Positions 11,995 to 23,642 of a DNA stretch of 64,000 nucleotides are shown here, one piece after another. The stretch spans positions 26,165,800 to 26,229,799 of the forward strand of contig OY726560.1 of the NCBI GenBank assembly GCA_963383645.1, written 5' to 3'. The number at the start of each line of letters is the position of its first letter. The first letter of the stretch is position 1. The notes below the pieces were generated by a model. The model ran no database searches. It saw nothing but the letters and a program-made list of their open reading frames with translations, and had not been told where the DNA came from. This DNA comes from Muscardinus avellanarius. Its lineage: Eukaryota > Chordata > Mammalia > Rodentia > Gliridae. The position numbers were made by a program, and so were the translations under genes.

Positions 11995-12560
11995 CGCCGA
12001 GTTACATATTACCCCAAAACACAGCAGCTAAAACAGTAAGCCTTTGTTAGTTTAGAGTTTCTGTGAGTCAGTAATTTGGGAGTAGCAAAGCCAGATGGCC
12101 TGGCTGGGCTTTCAGTCAAGTTGTTGGCCCGGGCTGCAGTCAACTGAAGACCTGACTGGGGCTGATGGATTTGCTTCCAAGGTGGCTCATTCACACAGCT
12201 GTTGGCAGAAGTTGTCAGTTGTTCGCTAGCTGTTGCCAGAAAGCCTCAGTTCCTTGCTGCATGTTCTAAGAAGTCTTAGTTTCTCATTGTAGAACCACTT
12301 GGGTATATTCATGAATAGCAACTGGCTTTCCCAGAGATAATCCAAGAGAACAAAATGGAAGTCACGGTGTCTTTTATAACCTGGTTTTGGAAGTTACACA
12401 CTGTAGTTTATTCTATAGCCTATGGGTTGCACAGATCAGCTCTATTCTAGGTAAAAGGGAATGTCACAAACACATGAATTCTAGAGTCTTATTTAAGAGA
12501 TTATCCTCAGAGCCCTCATAGACACATAGCCAGAAAATCCCCCTCTTAGGCAAAAAATAT
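11995..12560. repeat. Ancient mammalian interspersed repeat, family not named
   Basis: Blocks such as 'acatattaccccaaaacacagcagct', 'tctgtgagtcagtaatttgggagt', 'gggctgcagtcaactgaag', 'gactggggctgatggat' and 'aagtcacggtgtcttttataacc' follow the order of a common old repeat that I recognise from other mammals. I cannot name it reliably. It carries many substitutions and is not coding. Confidence 0.6.
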
Positions 12561-12930
12561 TCTCTCATTAACAGGCCCTGATTAGAAGTACTCACTATTT
12601 TATTAGTGGTCCACTAGAAATAAAATCTCTCTTGTAGAAGACACATATGGGAAGGACAGGGAGAGTTTTTACTCATTATTTTCAAATTTATTTTCTAACA
12701 TAGTAGTAGTATTGGTTATTGATAGAAATTAGTCCTCTCAAGCTTTATTGACTTTGTGCCTTTATAGTAAATGTATTTGAGTATATATTTGCTATAGACT
12801 TTCACCTCTAACATCCCCTAAAATCCCATGTGTGTAAAGTGCCTGTCCTTCAATAAGTATTACTAGGGAAGTGGGTGATGTTAAATATGTTTTTCTGCTT
12901 TCTAAATACTTTATAGGTAACTTTTGTTAA

Positions 12931-12993
12931 TTATTTTTTGGTACTGGGGATTTAACCCAGGGGCATTCTACTTTTAAACTACACCTTGGCCCA
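12931..12993 (-). mobile_element. SINE fragment (ID half only)
   Basis: The antisense ID text GGTACTGGGGATTTAACCCA and GGGGCATTCTAC stops abruptly before any B1 half. It is truncated and abuts the LTR that follows. Confidence 0.7.
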
Positions 12994-13325
12994 AGCTTGG
13001 TGCTATCAGAAGGTAATGGAATCTTTAAGATGTCAGACCTAGTAGAAGGTTTCAGATCATTGATGAGGTGCCCTTGAAACAGATTGTGAGGCCCTGGAGT
13101 CTTCTGCTTCTGCTATTTCACATATGGCCTAGAGGTAATTGACTTTGTGCTCTACACACTGCCCCTGCGGACATGAGCTGAGCTGCTTCCTCTCCCCCAC
13201 ACAAGAGGCCTAAAGCAACTCACCCACTTGATCATGGACCGAAACCTCCAAAACTGTGAGCCACGATAAATCTTTCCTCAGTATAAATCGATAGGTATTC
13301 CACTATTGGAACACCAATCCAGTAT
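12994..13325 (+). mobile_element. Solo LTR, MaLR type
   Basis: The end of the stretch carries the MaLR-like signature 'caagaggcctaaagcaac', 'catggaccgaaacctccaa', AACTGTGAGCCACGATAAAT and 'ctttcctc'. AATAAA-like signals lie near the end. There are no internal retroviral genes, so this is a solitary relic LTR of the ORR1/MLT kind. Two similar LTRs lie at 40831 and 53157. Confidence 0.7.
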
Positions 13326-13390
13326 TCCTTATTAATGTATATTTATTTATATAATATATGTCATGGCAATTTAAAACTAATTATTTATTT

Positions 13391-13583
13391 ATCTATTTGG
13401 TGGAACTGGGGTTCCTGGAAATCCTTCTACCTCCGGGCTACACTCCCAGACCTATTTTTATATTTTTTAAAATTTGGCAACAGGGTCTCTTAAGCCAGCG
13501 AGACTGGCTTCAAACCTGCGCGATCCTCCTGTCTCCGCCTCCCAAGGGCGGGGATTACAAGCGTGCGCCACCACGCCTGGCTA
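13391..13583 (-). mobile_element. B1-dID-type SINE, antisense
   Basis: The antisense ID half (GGGTTCCTGGAAATCCTTC, then CTCCGGGCTACACTCCCAGA) is followed by the antisense B1 half, ending 'acaagcgtgcgccaccacgcc'. The 'ggcaacagggtctcttaagccagcgag' linker marks the second SINE subfamily in this window, also seen at 16115, 17889, 20944, 32561 and 33077. Confidence 0.88.
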
Positions 13584-14286
13584 TTGACTTATTTTTAAAT
13601 TTTTAGACAAAAATAAATATAAGTAGACATTTCACTGTTTTGACCCCATCTTCCAATGAGTGGTTTTGCACCACCACACCCCAGTGTATAACCACTTATC
13701 TAAGGTATGGAAAGATGAAGATCATTTCATACAAAAAGAAGTTGAAAAGAAAACAGAAAATGTCAGAGGTGCCAAACAACAGCAGTCATAATATCAGTGA
13801 TGTAGGAAACGATGGGTAAGGTGTGGCTTACTGCTGTGGATTTTCCTTTCCGCCTACCCAACTCAGACACGTACCCCATGATGTTAGAATTTGACTGGAG
13901 TAGGCAGTGAAGTCTCATCTATAGCAAAGATACTGATGATATCAACTCTTTGGCTAGTCAAAAGAAGAAATCTCAAATGTATATTTAGGTCCTAAGCATA
14001 TTAAAGATCGTAGGCCAATAATTGCCAAGGATGGAAAGTCATTAGTATTGAATAGTTATTTGAAGTAATTGTAAAACCTCATTTATCTCCCAGTGTGTAT
14101 CTATTTCATGATATGTGGGCATAAAGGAAAAACTTAAAAATGTTTTTTTTATCAATTTTCTGTTCCTCTGTCTAACTTAATAAATAATAGAAAAATAATT
14201 TCTTGCCTATGGATTTTGCGCATTAAGTTTTCCTTAAAATGTAGAACTGGAAACAGTTAGGAATTATGTAGATCATGGTGTTTCCA

Positions 14287-14321
<35 letters not shown>

Positions 14322-15580
14322 TCATTTTTCAACATTAAGACAACTGGAGAACCATATAGGTTTTTACAGGCTTTAATGAAAGTTTAAAAGTCCTAACACA
14401 GATTTTAGAAACCAAATATGGCAAGTACTAGTTTAGGCATTAGGAGTAAATATGTTCAGTCTTTGGCATCAGGAGTAAATATGTTCAGTCTTTGACTTTT
14501 GTAGGCAAGTTTCAGGATGAATGTTCATGCAAAGCCAGACTATAAATGGATTTTAGTCACTCCCCTGAGTAGTTTCATTTTCAGATAAATTTAGAAAAAT
14601 CCTGAATTTCTTCCTGAGTGAACATCAGTAAAGCTGGGATGCTTTCCAAGAGAGCAGAGAGGGATTTATCCAGAGTCTGAATTCTTTTGCACTAGCAATG
14701 TCAGATAAGTACTTAAACTGAGAATATCACTATGAGTAGGTTTGCTGGTCTCCATAGTAATTTCTGCATTTATAGCCTTTATGTGAAAACTTTATGACCT
14801 TTGGTCAGAGAATAGGCCTGGAACCATCTCCTGAATATAACAAACGGCATTAAGATAACTGGCCTTGCTAATCCTTCTGCAGTTGAAATGTCCTAAACAT
14901 TACTAGGTTTATAGACAAACAGGAAAGAAAACTAACCAATAAAATGAGAAATTTCTAATTAAATTGGAATGACCAAGTCTCAGAAGAAAACAGGAAATAT
15001 ATAGTTTCTATTAGCTACATAAAATGAAATGAATAAAAGCAGCAATTAGAAAGAATGAAAGGAAGGAAGGAAAAGAAAAAAAACTGTGAAAATCATCATT
15101 AAAGTTTACAGTTTATTAGTTTGGTTCAAACACTCACACATTTTTTCATAGTATTATCTTGCATTAATGCAACCTATGTTTGCTACATGTGACTGTATTT
15201 TTGTGACATAACAGAATTATCAATGTAAGGGTCTAGCCATAAAAATAAACCTTAATTCCGAACTGGGTACTTACAAAGAACAATGATCCCCAGTCTTAAA
15301 AACTTAGCATTGCTAAAACCAAACCAAAACCAAATAATGATGACCATGAGAACGACTGAAAATCTGAGTTTGTGGGACTGTAGTCTGAGAGCTCTTTGAC
15401 ATGATACCCATTTGCTTTCCAGTGTTTCAACAGCTGCTGTGGGACTACAAAGAATTCCTGTTCTCATCCAACTCTGTAGTTGAGGATATAGTTCAGAGAA
15501 GGAAATGTGTCATAAAAAACATGTATGTTTAGGCTCTCATTGGGATTATGTCAACCTTAAAACAGAAAGAACAAACATTT
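13584..15580. other. No gene seen; small tandem repeats
   Basis: Mostly unique AT-rich sequence. It holds an (AAT)n microsatellite at about 14287-14322. It also holds a 29-bp tandem duplication at 14437-14493, in which each copy contains AGGAGTAAATATGTTCAGTC. No gene or SINE is visible. Confidence 0.55.
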
Positions 15581-15584
15581 CTAT

Positions 15585-15790
15585 AGCATTCCCTCTATGT
15601 CGGCAACACCACGCATGCCAAGGGCGTTAACTCTTTAATCCTTACGGCACCTATGGAGCTAGTGTTATCATAGCCATCTGTAGGTGAGGAGCTGAAGTCA
15701 CCCAGGATCATGGAACCTGGAAGTGGTGACAGAGCCCGAGTTTGAGTCTGGACCATTTGTTTCCAGAGTCACTACTTTTTTGTACTTGGT
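15585..15790 (-). repeat. MIR relic, antisense
   Basis: The antisense MIR order is visible: 'aactctttaatccttacggca', 'agtgttatcatagccatctgtaggtgaggagctgaag', 'tcacccaggatcatgg' and 'gtggtgacagagcccgagtttgagtct'. It is diverged and non-coding. Confidence 0.7.
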
Positions 15791-16015
15791 TCTTTCTGTT
15801 TCAGGTTGAGGAGTTTGTTTTCCTTTAATTCCTCAAGAGAGTCAAGCTATTAATCCTCTCAAGGTGTTTGTTCTTTGAAATGTCCATTCTTTCTCTTCCT
15901 TGTTCTTCTCAGCCAGACCTACTCATCTTTCAGGTGTGAGTGGAAGGGAGATCTCTCTCTTTCTCTCTCTCTCTTCTTTCTTTCTTCTTTTTTATTTATT
16001 TGTATTTATTTTTTA

Positions 16016-16495
16016 ATTTTTGCAATACTGGGGATGGAACCCAGGGACATTCAATCTCCGAGCTATACCCCAAGCCCTATTTTTTAAAATAATTTTTATT
16101 TTAATACAGGGTCTCACCGGGTGTGGTGGTGCAGGCTTGTAATCCCCGCGCTTTGGAGGTGGAGACAGGAGGATCACACAAGTTCGAAACCAGCCTTGCT
16201 GGCTTATGAGACCCTGTTGCCAAATAAAAATATAAAATAGGTCTGGGAGTGTAGCCCGGAGGGTTCCATCCCCAGTACCACCAAAACAAACAAACAAACA
16301 AACAAACAAACAAACAAACAAACACAAAAACCCCCCAAACCCCACAACAAAACAAAACAACAACAAAAAAGGGTCTCATTGAGTTGCAAAGAGCCTTACT
16401 AAGTAGCTGAGGCTGTCCATGAACCACAATCCTACTGTCTCAGCCTCCCAAATGCTGGGATTGCAAGTGTGCACCGCCAACCACCACGCCTGGCT
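16016..16495 (-). mobile_element. Antisense SINE interrupted by a second SINE
   Basis: The left part (16016-16116) is the antisense ID half (GGGGATGGAACCCAGGGACA, then CTCCGAGCTATACCCC) plus linker. The right part (16371-16495) is the antisense B1 half, ending 'accaccacgcctggctt'. A sense SINE sits between them. The two halves join at GGGTCTCA, which is duplicated on both sides. Confidence 0.85.
16115..16370 (+). mobile_element. B1-dID-type SINE nested in a SINE, (AAAC)n tail
   Basis: The B1 half (CGGGTGTGGTGGTGCAGGC), linker, ID half (GGTCTGGGAGTGTAGCCCGG) and CCCAGTACCACC are followed by an expanded (AAAC)n tail at about 16277-16323. It is flanked by GGGTCTCA at 16109-16116 and 16371-16378. 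Long minus-strand phenylalanine/valine/cysteine-rich frames here are tail artefacts. Confidence 0.87.
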
Positions 16496-16649
16496 TGGAA
16501 GGGGCATTTCTTTAGAGAAGCATCCTTGGCATTTCATACTTCAACTTCATGTCACTTTTAATGGTCACAGTGAAATAATCTTGACTCTGGTGTGCAGTTC
16601 TGCATCAGTCCTTGAAATGTGAGTTCTTTAGGGAAGGATGAACACCAGT

Positions 16650-16740
16650 TTTTGTTTAACTAGATATTTCTACTTTAGTGCTTTGATCCTACATATGCTC
16701 AGTAAATATTTGTTGAATGAATGAATGAAACAAATTAGCA
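16650..16740 (+). repeat. L2/MIR 3'-end relic
   Basis: The text 'catatgctcagtaaatatttgttgaatgaatgaatga' is the hallmark 3' terminus of L2/MIR elements. Only the end is preserved. Confidence 0.65.
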
Positions 16741-17872
16741 GAATTTCTGTGCTTAAATCAGAGTATAAAATACAGGATATAATACCTTTAAAAGAATAAA
16801 AGCATATATTGGCATTCAATTTCAATGAAATAGAAACTGACACATTTTAAAGAGTAATTAAGTGTTTTTATATGCCATTTTTGCTTCACTGTGGTAAACT
16901 TAAAAGCCTAGGAATACCTTCCATCTTCATTCTCCTATGATTAAAAAATTTAAAAAATTCAAAGCATAAACCAATTTTATTAACTAGCTATAACATTTAG
17001 TCTGAATCAAACTGGTTGGAAACAGTAATTTTCCATTCATTGGTTAAATTCTCTGTGAATATTTCCTTTCATAATGAAACTATTTCAACTTAATGAAGTG
17101 TTAGTTACTGGAACAAAAATTATGGCCTCAAACGAATTAATAGTTCCACCAAATTGTGTCTGTCTCACCACAGTGCTGTTAGTAGTAGAAGGTCTGTGGA
17201 AGCTTTTACAGGCCACAGAGGACATGGGGCATTGGGCGGGGTGGGAGGCTTACCATTCCCATGAGTCTGAAAGCTGTGGAAACCCAGAGCAAAGATAGGT
17301 TTCAAAAGCAAAATAAACAGTTAAAAATTATTTTCACTTTAAAAGACCCTCAAGCCAAGTATTTTTATAAAACCAAAAAATATTGGCCGTATTATTAACA
17401 TTATAACTTTGGGAATCATTTATATTTGATTTCAAAACGATAGGGTTTCAGAAGAAATTATCTTCATTGATTGAGATGTGTTGAGAAAAGACCTAACTTC
17501 ATCGCCCTCCCCTACTCTCTGTTAGGATCGGCTTGTAATTAATTTTGTCTGGTGGAGGAAGTAATAGCTTCACTTATGATATGCTAGGGAAAATAGAATA
17601 TGTTTTATTTCTTTATATTAGTAAAAAGTAGAAAAAGCCCGGTCTTTTCTGGAAAAACAAATCTATTCTTTTTCATAAGAAATTCTGAAATCAGTGTTGC
17701 TTAGAAGTATTTATAGTACAAAATAAAAGACACTTTATTTTGTTGGATCTAAAAATAAATTAGAAGATATAGAAAACCCAAACAGACTTACAAATAAGCT
17801 TGTAATATATTTGAATTTATTTATAATAGAATACAATTTTGCTTATAACTTGCTAATACCAGGTAAAATTAT
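16741..17872. other. No gene seen
   Basis: AT-rich unique DNA. A short plus-strand frame at 17074-17298 has no recognisable motifs and I do not call it a gene. Confidence 0.5.
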
Positions 17873-17888
17873 ATAAACCATGACAGTC

Positions 17889-18123
17889 GCCAGGCGTGGT
17901 GGCGCACGCTTGTAATCCCCACGCTGGGGAGGCAGAGACAGGAGGATCGCACAGGTTCGAAGCCAGCCACGAGCGCTGGCTTAGGAGACCCTGTTTCCAA
18001 ATTTAAAAAAATGTAAAAAAAAAATGGGTCTGGGAGTGTAGCCCGGAGGTAGAAGGGCTTCCAGGAACCCCAGTACCACCAAAAAATAAATAAATAAATA
18101 AAATAAATAAATACAATAAATAA
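17889..18123 (+). mobile_element. Young full-length B1-dID-type SINE
   Basis: The B1 half (CCAGGCGTGGTGGCGCACGC), linker, ID half (GGTCTGGGAGTGTAGCCCGG), CCCAGTACCACC and an (AAAT)n tail are all intact. The 16-bp target-site duplication ATAAACCATGACAGTC is perfect (17873-17888 and 18124-18139). This is one of the best-preserved insertions in the window and so probably one of the youngest. Confidence 0.95.
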
Positions 18124-18139
18124 ATAAACCATGACAGTC

Positions 18140-20845
18140 TTGAAAGTAGAAATAAATTACACAAGTGCCATTTAAAAATTCACTTTTTATTTTGATGATA
18201 ATAATATATATAGTATGATTTTGTACATCTCTATATATAGAATAAATATTATGAGGAGTACATTAGATTAAGTATGTTACCTTTTTATTAATAATCCCAG
18301 AATATTTGAAATTAAGTTGAATATTTTTGTTGATGGAAAAAGTAATGACCCATGTTCTATTCTAGACTCTCAGGATTCTTTCAGCCTTTGTAAGTGTATC
18401 TTCTGATAAGAACATATAGTACACTTGATATTAGCCAAAAGGTAGAGAAACAATGTAAGTCTATCTTCTAGAAGAAAGGAATATTGCTATTGATTGTGAA
18501 AAGATCTTGATTTCAATAATATTTTTAGTATAAGTTCCAGCCTATGTTCATCTCAAAACAGCCACTAAGTAAGACATTTAGATTATAAATATTATGAGAT
18601 ATATTCTCCTTTACTTCTAGACTTGGTTAATAAGAACATTTTAAGCTTATTGAAAAATAATGAGTGTGATCATGTAAAGAATCATATAAACTTACCCAGG
18701 TATCCAATATTTAATATGATACCTCAGCATATTGACATAGGGTTTATGCCATAAAAATCTCATTTATTGTTAATGATTAAACTTTTATATAGAAAACAAT
18801 ACTTTCAGATAATGAATTCATACATTTATTTTATTTAATCATAATATTCTGGCCTATAATTATTTTAATCTTATTTTCACTTTGTTATTAAATTTTTGGG
18901 AATCAAATAAGAAATGAAGATACTTCTATTTATTCTAGTCATCCATTTTTCTTTTCTATTCTAGGATACTCATAGCACATTCTCTGGTTATAGCAGTAAT
19001 ACCTCTATCTGCTTTTTGGCACTTTTTGTGGAACTTTAGTCTACTTGTAATTTATCATTTTATTTCCTTTCTACTTTGTTAATAGTATCTGAGGATCTGT
19101 CAACATTTTTATTAAAAATAGCTATGCAATTATGGGCTGGACTCATGCCTAAGTGTATGAATTGTACAATTTTTATAGGATGATGTTATGTTTCAAGGTA
19201 ATCCCTATTTATACCTGTCATCTCAACACTATTTTCACTCTTAAAATCATCCCAGCTAGGACAATAAATATAATCCCTTTAATTTTCCATCTTAAAAAAT
19301 GTCCAGAATTTTTCACATCATTTTTTCATGGCATTCTTGCCAATTAATATTTTTATTTCCTCTGAAAATGTTTATTTTCATCAGTAGCAGTACTCCCACT
19401 GTATATAAATTATTTGCCTTATTTTAACAAGGAATATATTTTATCCAGCAATAATCACTCCATGTCTTTTATCTCTACTCTTGAAAGGTTATTTGAATAC
19501 TTAGTTGTTTACACTGATTTTGAACAGTTCAATACTTTTGGAACACATGAAGTGTGGAAAGATCGGGTCTGAGGCAACAAATTGTGAACTTTCAGAAGAG
19601 TTAAGTCCTTGAAATCAAGAGCCCTCTACCTATAATAGTGATCACCTAGGGATGTTTACTCTTCACAAAATTTTCCCAATCTTTGAGATGCTGTCTTAGA
19701 GAGATAAACTTTTACTTAATTATTTGGAGAAAGTAGAAACAGAGAAAAACATAGGTAATATTTCTAAATATAAAATAGTTATTATAAAATGTGAAATCTT
19801 TTTGGGGAAAGGCAAAGAAATTCAGTATGCTATATATACTTGTCACACTATATAATGTATGATTATTTTTTACTAAAATGTCTACCCACATACAAATTTG
19901 ATGATGAGAGTGAATAATTTCCTTTTCAATGTATGAATAATAAACTACATGTAGTAGTTGTAAATTATTATTATGGAAGTAAAGTATTATGGAAGTCACA
20001 AATGAGAATAAAATTCAAGGAAAATAAAGGTTACAATAGAAAAATAAGTCCTAGGTTTGGCCAGGAGAAATGACTTGTGACTTCACACAGGTTCAGAATG
20101 GTAAAACAATATAGCAAAAAGAAATGGATGGCACGTATGTAATTTTTATTTGTGTATCCAGATTTTAATGGTTTCTTTAATAAAATGTAAAAGAAATAGG
20201 ATTTTAAATAACATAAATTTTGAAAATGGAAAAACAGTATGATCATAGATGAGGAATCAAATCATAAAGAAAAGAATGATTGAAAATGTATGATAATGTG
20301 GATTCTGCATATAAATTCTGCAAAAGGAAACAGAAAAGTCAAAATTATCACTGCAGAGAAGCTCGGAATGTGAATATGGGACCTTTTGGCTCTACCTGAA
20401 GGTGTAAATCACTGGTCTTTTAGTGAATACCATGTAGCAAGGCCGCATGGAAACAATCACTCTCTAGCCTTTAGACATTGAAGACTGAACCTCAAAGAAA
20501 CATTTGCCAAAGATAAAGCTTTAATGTGTAAAAAAATTTAGAAAGAGAAAACTGAAAAATCTTAGGTCCGCTCAAAGCATTTTTCCAGCCTCTTGATGTT
20601 CTTCTGCCAAGAAAGAATTCTAGCCTTGGGAGATTTCACCCTATGTATTAAAAAAATTGGCAAAGATTACTGACAAAGAGATTGAGTGGGTGTTCACTCT
20701 AAATCGAAATTACAACTGTGAGGTAGACCTGGGAGGTCAGTAGTTTTCTGTCTATTGAAAGTGTTCTAAGATCCTAAATACCAAGAAACATGTTGTAGAC
20801 AAGGGTAAACACTATGTGAATGGGTGCCGGGAAAGCTTAGGGAAT
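18140..20845. other. No gene seen apart from a U2 fragment
   Basis: Long AT-rich stretch, probably intron or intergenic. Apart from the U2 snRNA fragment at about 18399-18452, no RNA gene, SINE or exon is recognised. Several open frames of 60-95 codons on both strands are low-complexity (Ile/Phe/Tyr/Asn-rich), as expected by chance in AT-rich DNA. Confidence 0.55.
18399..18452 (-). pseudogene. U2 snRNA 5'-end fragment
   Basis: The plus strand reads 'ctgataagaacatatagtacacttgatattagccaaaaggtagagaa', which complements the first ~50 nt of U2 snRNA, including the branch-point-recognition neighbourhood. It is truncated and carries several substitutions. It is a retrocopied fragment, not a functional gene. 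Confidence 0.75.
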
Positions 20846-20860
20846 TCAAGAATACTACTC

Positions 20861-20941
20861 AAAATGAGTGAAGTGTGCATGTATGCCTCTACCATATTGT
20901 ACTCCTTTAAAATGTATGTCTACAATGCACCAATAAAAAAA
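20861..20941 (+). mobile_element. Short L1 3' tail fragment
   Basis: Text from about 20875 (GTGCATGTATGCCTCTACCA) to CTACAATGCACCAATAAAAA is the extreme L1 3' end. It is heavily 5'-truncated, to about 80 bp. It is followed directly by a SINE, and one target-site duplication seems to enclose both: AAGAATACTACTC at 20848-20860 and AAGAATACCACTC at 21187-21199. Confidence 0.75.
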
Positions 20942-20943
20942 AT

Positions 20944-21109
20944 AGCTAGGTGTGGTGGCGCACACTTGTAATCCCTGCGCTTGGGAGGCAGAGACAGGAG
21001 GATCACGCAGGTTTGAGACCCTGTTTCCAAAAATAAAAAAGTATAAAATAGCTCTGGGAGTGTAGCCCAGAGGTAGAAGGGCTTCAAGGAACTCCAGTAC
21101 CACCAAAAA

Positions 21110-21152
<43 letters not shown>

Positions 21153-21186
21153 ATATTTAAAAACAAGAAAAAGAATAATAAAAAAA
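20944..21186 (+). mobile_element. B1-dID-type SINE with (AAAT)n tail
   Basis: The B1 half (CTAGGTGTGGTGGCGCACAC) has an internal deletion before the linker. It is followed by the ID half (GCTCTGGGAGTGTAGCCCAG), CCAGTACCACC and an (AAAT)n tail at about 21106-21153. It sits in or next to the A tail of the L1 fragment just upstream. Confidence 0.88.
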
Positions 21187-21357
21187 AGAATACCACTCCT
21201 TATCCCTATGGTACTGTAAGATTTAGCAGGTAGTCATAAATATTTTTCAGAAGGTCAGAATATTGAGATCTAACATTAAGAGCAGGCTAAAGTTGCTTTT
21301 CCTATCATTTGAGTATAGTTTCCTATAAATGACCTTCTTCTCCAAGGGGAAAAAAAT

Positions 21358-21438
21358 GTTTTCCCAGTACTAAGAATTGAACCCTGATTATTGCATATGC
21401 TGGGCAAGAGCTCTACCACTGAGCCACACTCCTAGTCC
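21358..21438 (-). mobile_element. ID-type SINE, antisense
   Basis: Antisense ID text: CCCAGTACTAAGAATTGAAC, then 'gcatatgctgggcaagagctctaccactgagccacactcc'. It retains the tRNA-like 'gctctaccactgagc' (complement of the A box) that is eroded in the dimeric SINEs, so it is an ID-type monomer. Confidence 0.8.
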
Positions 21439-21690
21439 TGAGTGGGAAAAAAAATTCTTGAACATATACCAGAGCATTTTTTTTAAAGTTTTCTTCTTTT
21501 ATTATCCAATAATGTCTGGGAAGAATTTTAATCTACATTTTTCTACAGTTGACTTCTAATATAATTGTTCTAATAATAAAGCTACTTGCAAAAAAATCTA
21601 TCCTATGAGGAGAAAATATGTATGTCCAATCTTTGTGGTATATAATAATATATAATTTAAGTATTATATATTGTTATGTATATATACATA

Positions 21691-21692
<2 letters not shown>

Positions 21693-21731
<39 letters not shown>
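21693..21731. repeat. (GT)n microsatellite
   Basis: An uninterrupted GT run preceded by TATATA-rich sequence. Confidence 0.95.
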
Positions 21732-21739
21732 CCTGTAAA

Positions 21740-23340
21740 AGCAGTGCTATTCTTGTTGAAGAAGAATTGAAGGGTCAGAATTCTTATTTTCAACCACTCG
21801 TTTGTATATCCCAGATGCAGCCTAGGGGTATCATAGCTGAACCATTTTCTTTGGGCATAGTTTAAAAAGACACTATGAACTAATCAAACTAGAGATTTTT
21901 TTCCTGTTTAAAAATACTATTCCAGAGTTCTTCAAAAGTACAAACTATTTTTACATAGCTTTGCAGAGGCTGCAAGTTGTTACCAGTCTTGGGTCCCACC
22001 ATTTTTTCAAAGATGGACAGATTTTTCTCTTGGTTTTCTCAGTGTCTCTAGCTTTTCAGGGAAAGACACATTTGCCACCCTCCCCAGTGACTGTGTGTGG
22101 TTATGTTCCCTGGTGATGATGTCTCTTGATATACATATACGGCAGCACCTCATCTCAGTCCTTGCTCCTCTGTACAGAAAGAACTCGTGAAAAAAAAAGC
22201 ATGAATGGGGGAATGTATGAGGGTTATTAAGAGAAGTGATAAAAAGGAAGAGAGGGGTTTGTATTTCAGAGAAAAGTGTCTGGAGCAGGCTGCTTTCTGG
22301 GGTCAAAAACCACATGGAGTTTTCTACCTGGTGAGTCTACTATTCACACTGGATACCTCCTTCCTCATGCACATTCTATATGGGATGATGATTGCCTTTT
22401 TCCATGTCACACCTTAGTGACTTTGCTTTATCTCCACCTCTTTTTACAGAGAAGGCATCTATGTGAAGCTCAGATCCTTAAGACAGCTTCACCTTCTGGT
22501 ATATCTGCTTCAGAAACTGCTCCAATTACCCTGTCTGCTAACCGCTCACTATCTACCTGTTACAGGACTAAGTTTGGCTTACATGATTGAATTTTCTGGA
22601 ATTTTTAATGCTTTATCTTAAATGATACAGAAATTAGAAAAGATTTTGAATAAGAAGTAAAGCTATAGGAGCAATATTTTAAAAACATTATTCTAATATC
22701 AAATCACCTAATAACCATTGGAAGTGACCAGTGGACTGTTGAGAGTAGGAAGATTCAGCATGTGTTGGCTGTTAAGAATAGAGAGAGTATTGAATAAGAC
22801 ATGATTCGAGTTCACAAAGAGTTGGGTATATGTTGGTGAAAATCAACCATGTGGACTGAAGAAAAGATCTGAATAAAAAATGTGTGAAAGTTTGAGCTTG
22901 TGAGACCAAATGAAGGATGATAACAATAGAAGAAGAAAGCTTCAATTCCTGCATTTTGCCGATTTATGTTCCAATAAATTCTGAACAATCCATAAAAAGT
23001 CTATACATTTTGGATTTATGAGGAAAACTTGAGTGATCTCTCCATATGAGAGCTGGAAATAACCCTACTAACCATTCAGTAATATAATTATGGCTTTCTT
23101 GCTATTTTAAAAACTGGGTAGCCTTCTAAATTGGTACATACCTCAGAAAGATCAGATTTAATTGAGGTCTATACCTGTTTCCAAAGTGATACCATTTAGT
23201 TTGGATCTAAAGCTGAGATTTTTTATCATCCATTTCTTGTAAAGTGTCATATCCCCCCATGCCAGCTGAGAAGCTAACCAGGGATAGGGAGGAGCCTCTT
23301 TCTCCCTTTGGGTTTTTTTTTTTTTTTTTTGCTTTGTTGT
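21740..23340. other. No gene seen
   Basis: Overlapping short open frames near 22007-22590 on both strands show no recognisable domain. No SINE or L1 is visible. A poly-T run lies at about 23311-23330. Confidence 0.5.
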
Positions 23341-23344
23341 TACT

Positions 23345-23642
23345 GTTTTACATTTGTTTATTTATTTATTCTTTTGTTATATCGGCACATTGTAGTCACA
23401 CATCTTAATGGAGTACAAGATGGTAGAGGCATGCACGCACACATCACTCATTTAGCCCTTCCCCAATTCCCACCTCATTTTCTCTTCCCTCCCTACTTCT
23501 CATGCTTGGCTTAGTGATTGACTTTGATATATTTGTGAATGTACATCATGTGCATTAGGGAATTTCCTTCTACCCTTACCCCATCCCCCTGAGTTAGGTC
23601 ACCTTATTTGCTCATCTGTGGTTTCTCCTCCCTTGTCTACAT
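23345..23642 (-). mobile_element. L1 3'UTR fragment, antisense
   Basis: The plus strand reads the complement of the L1 tail, with CACATTGTAGTCACACATC near 23386. It continues through ACATCACTCATTTAGCCC and CATGCTTGGCTTAGTGATTG. Only about 300 bp of 3'UTR remains. Confidence 0.85.

Noticed and set aside
16013..16427. Minus-strand frames rich in Val/Cys/Leu/Phe
   Set aside because: They are translations of the (AAAC)n SINE tail and adjoining SINE sequence.
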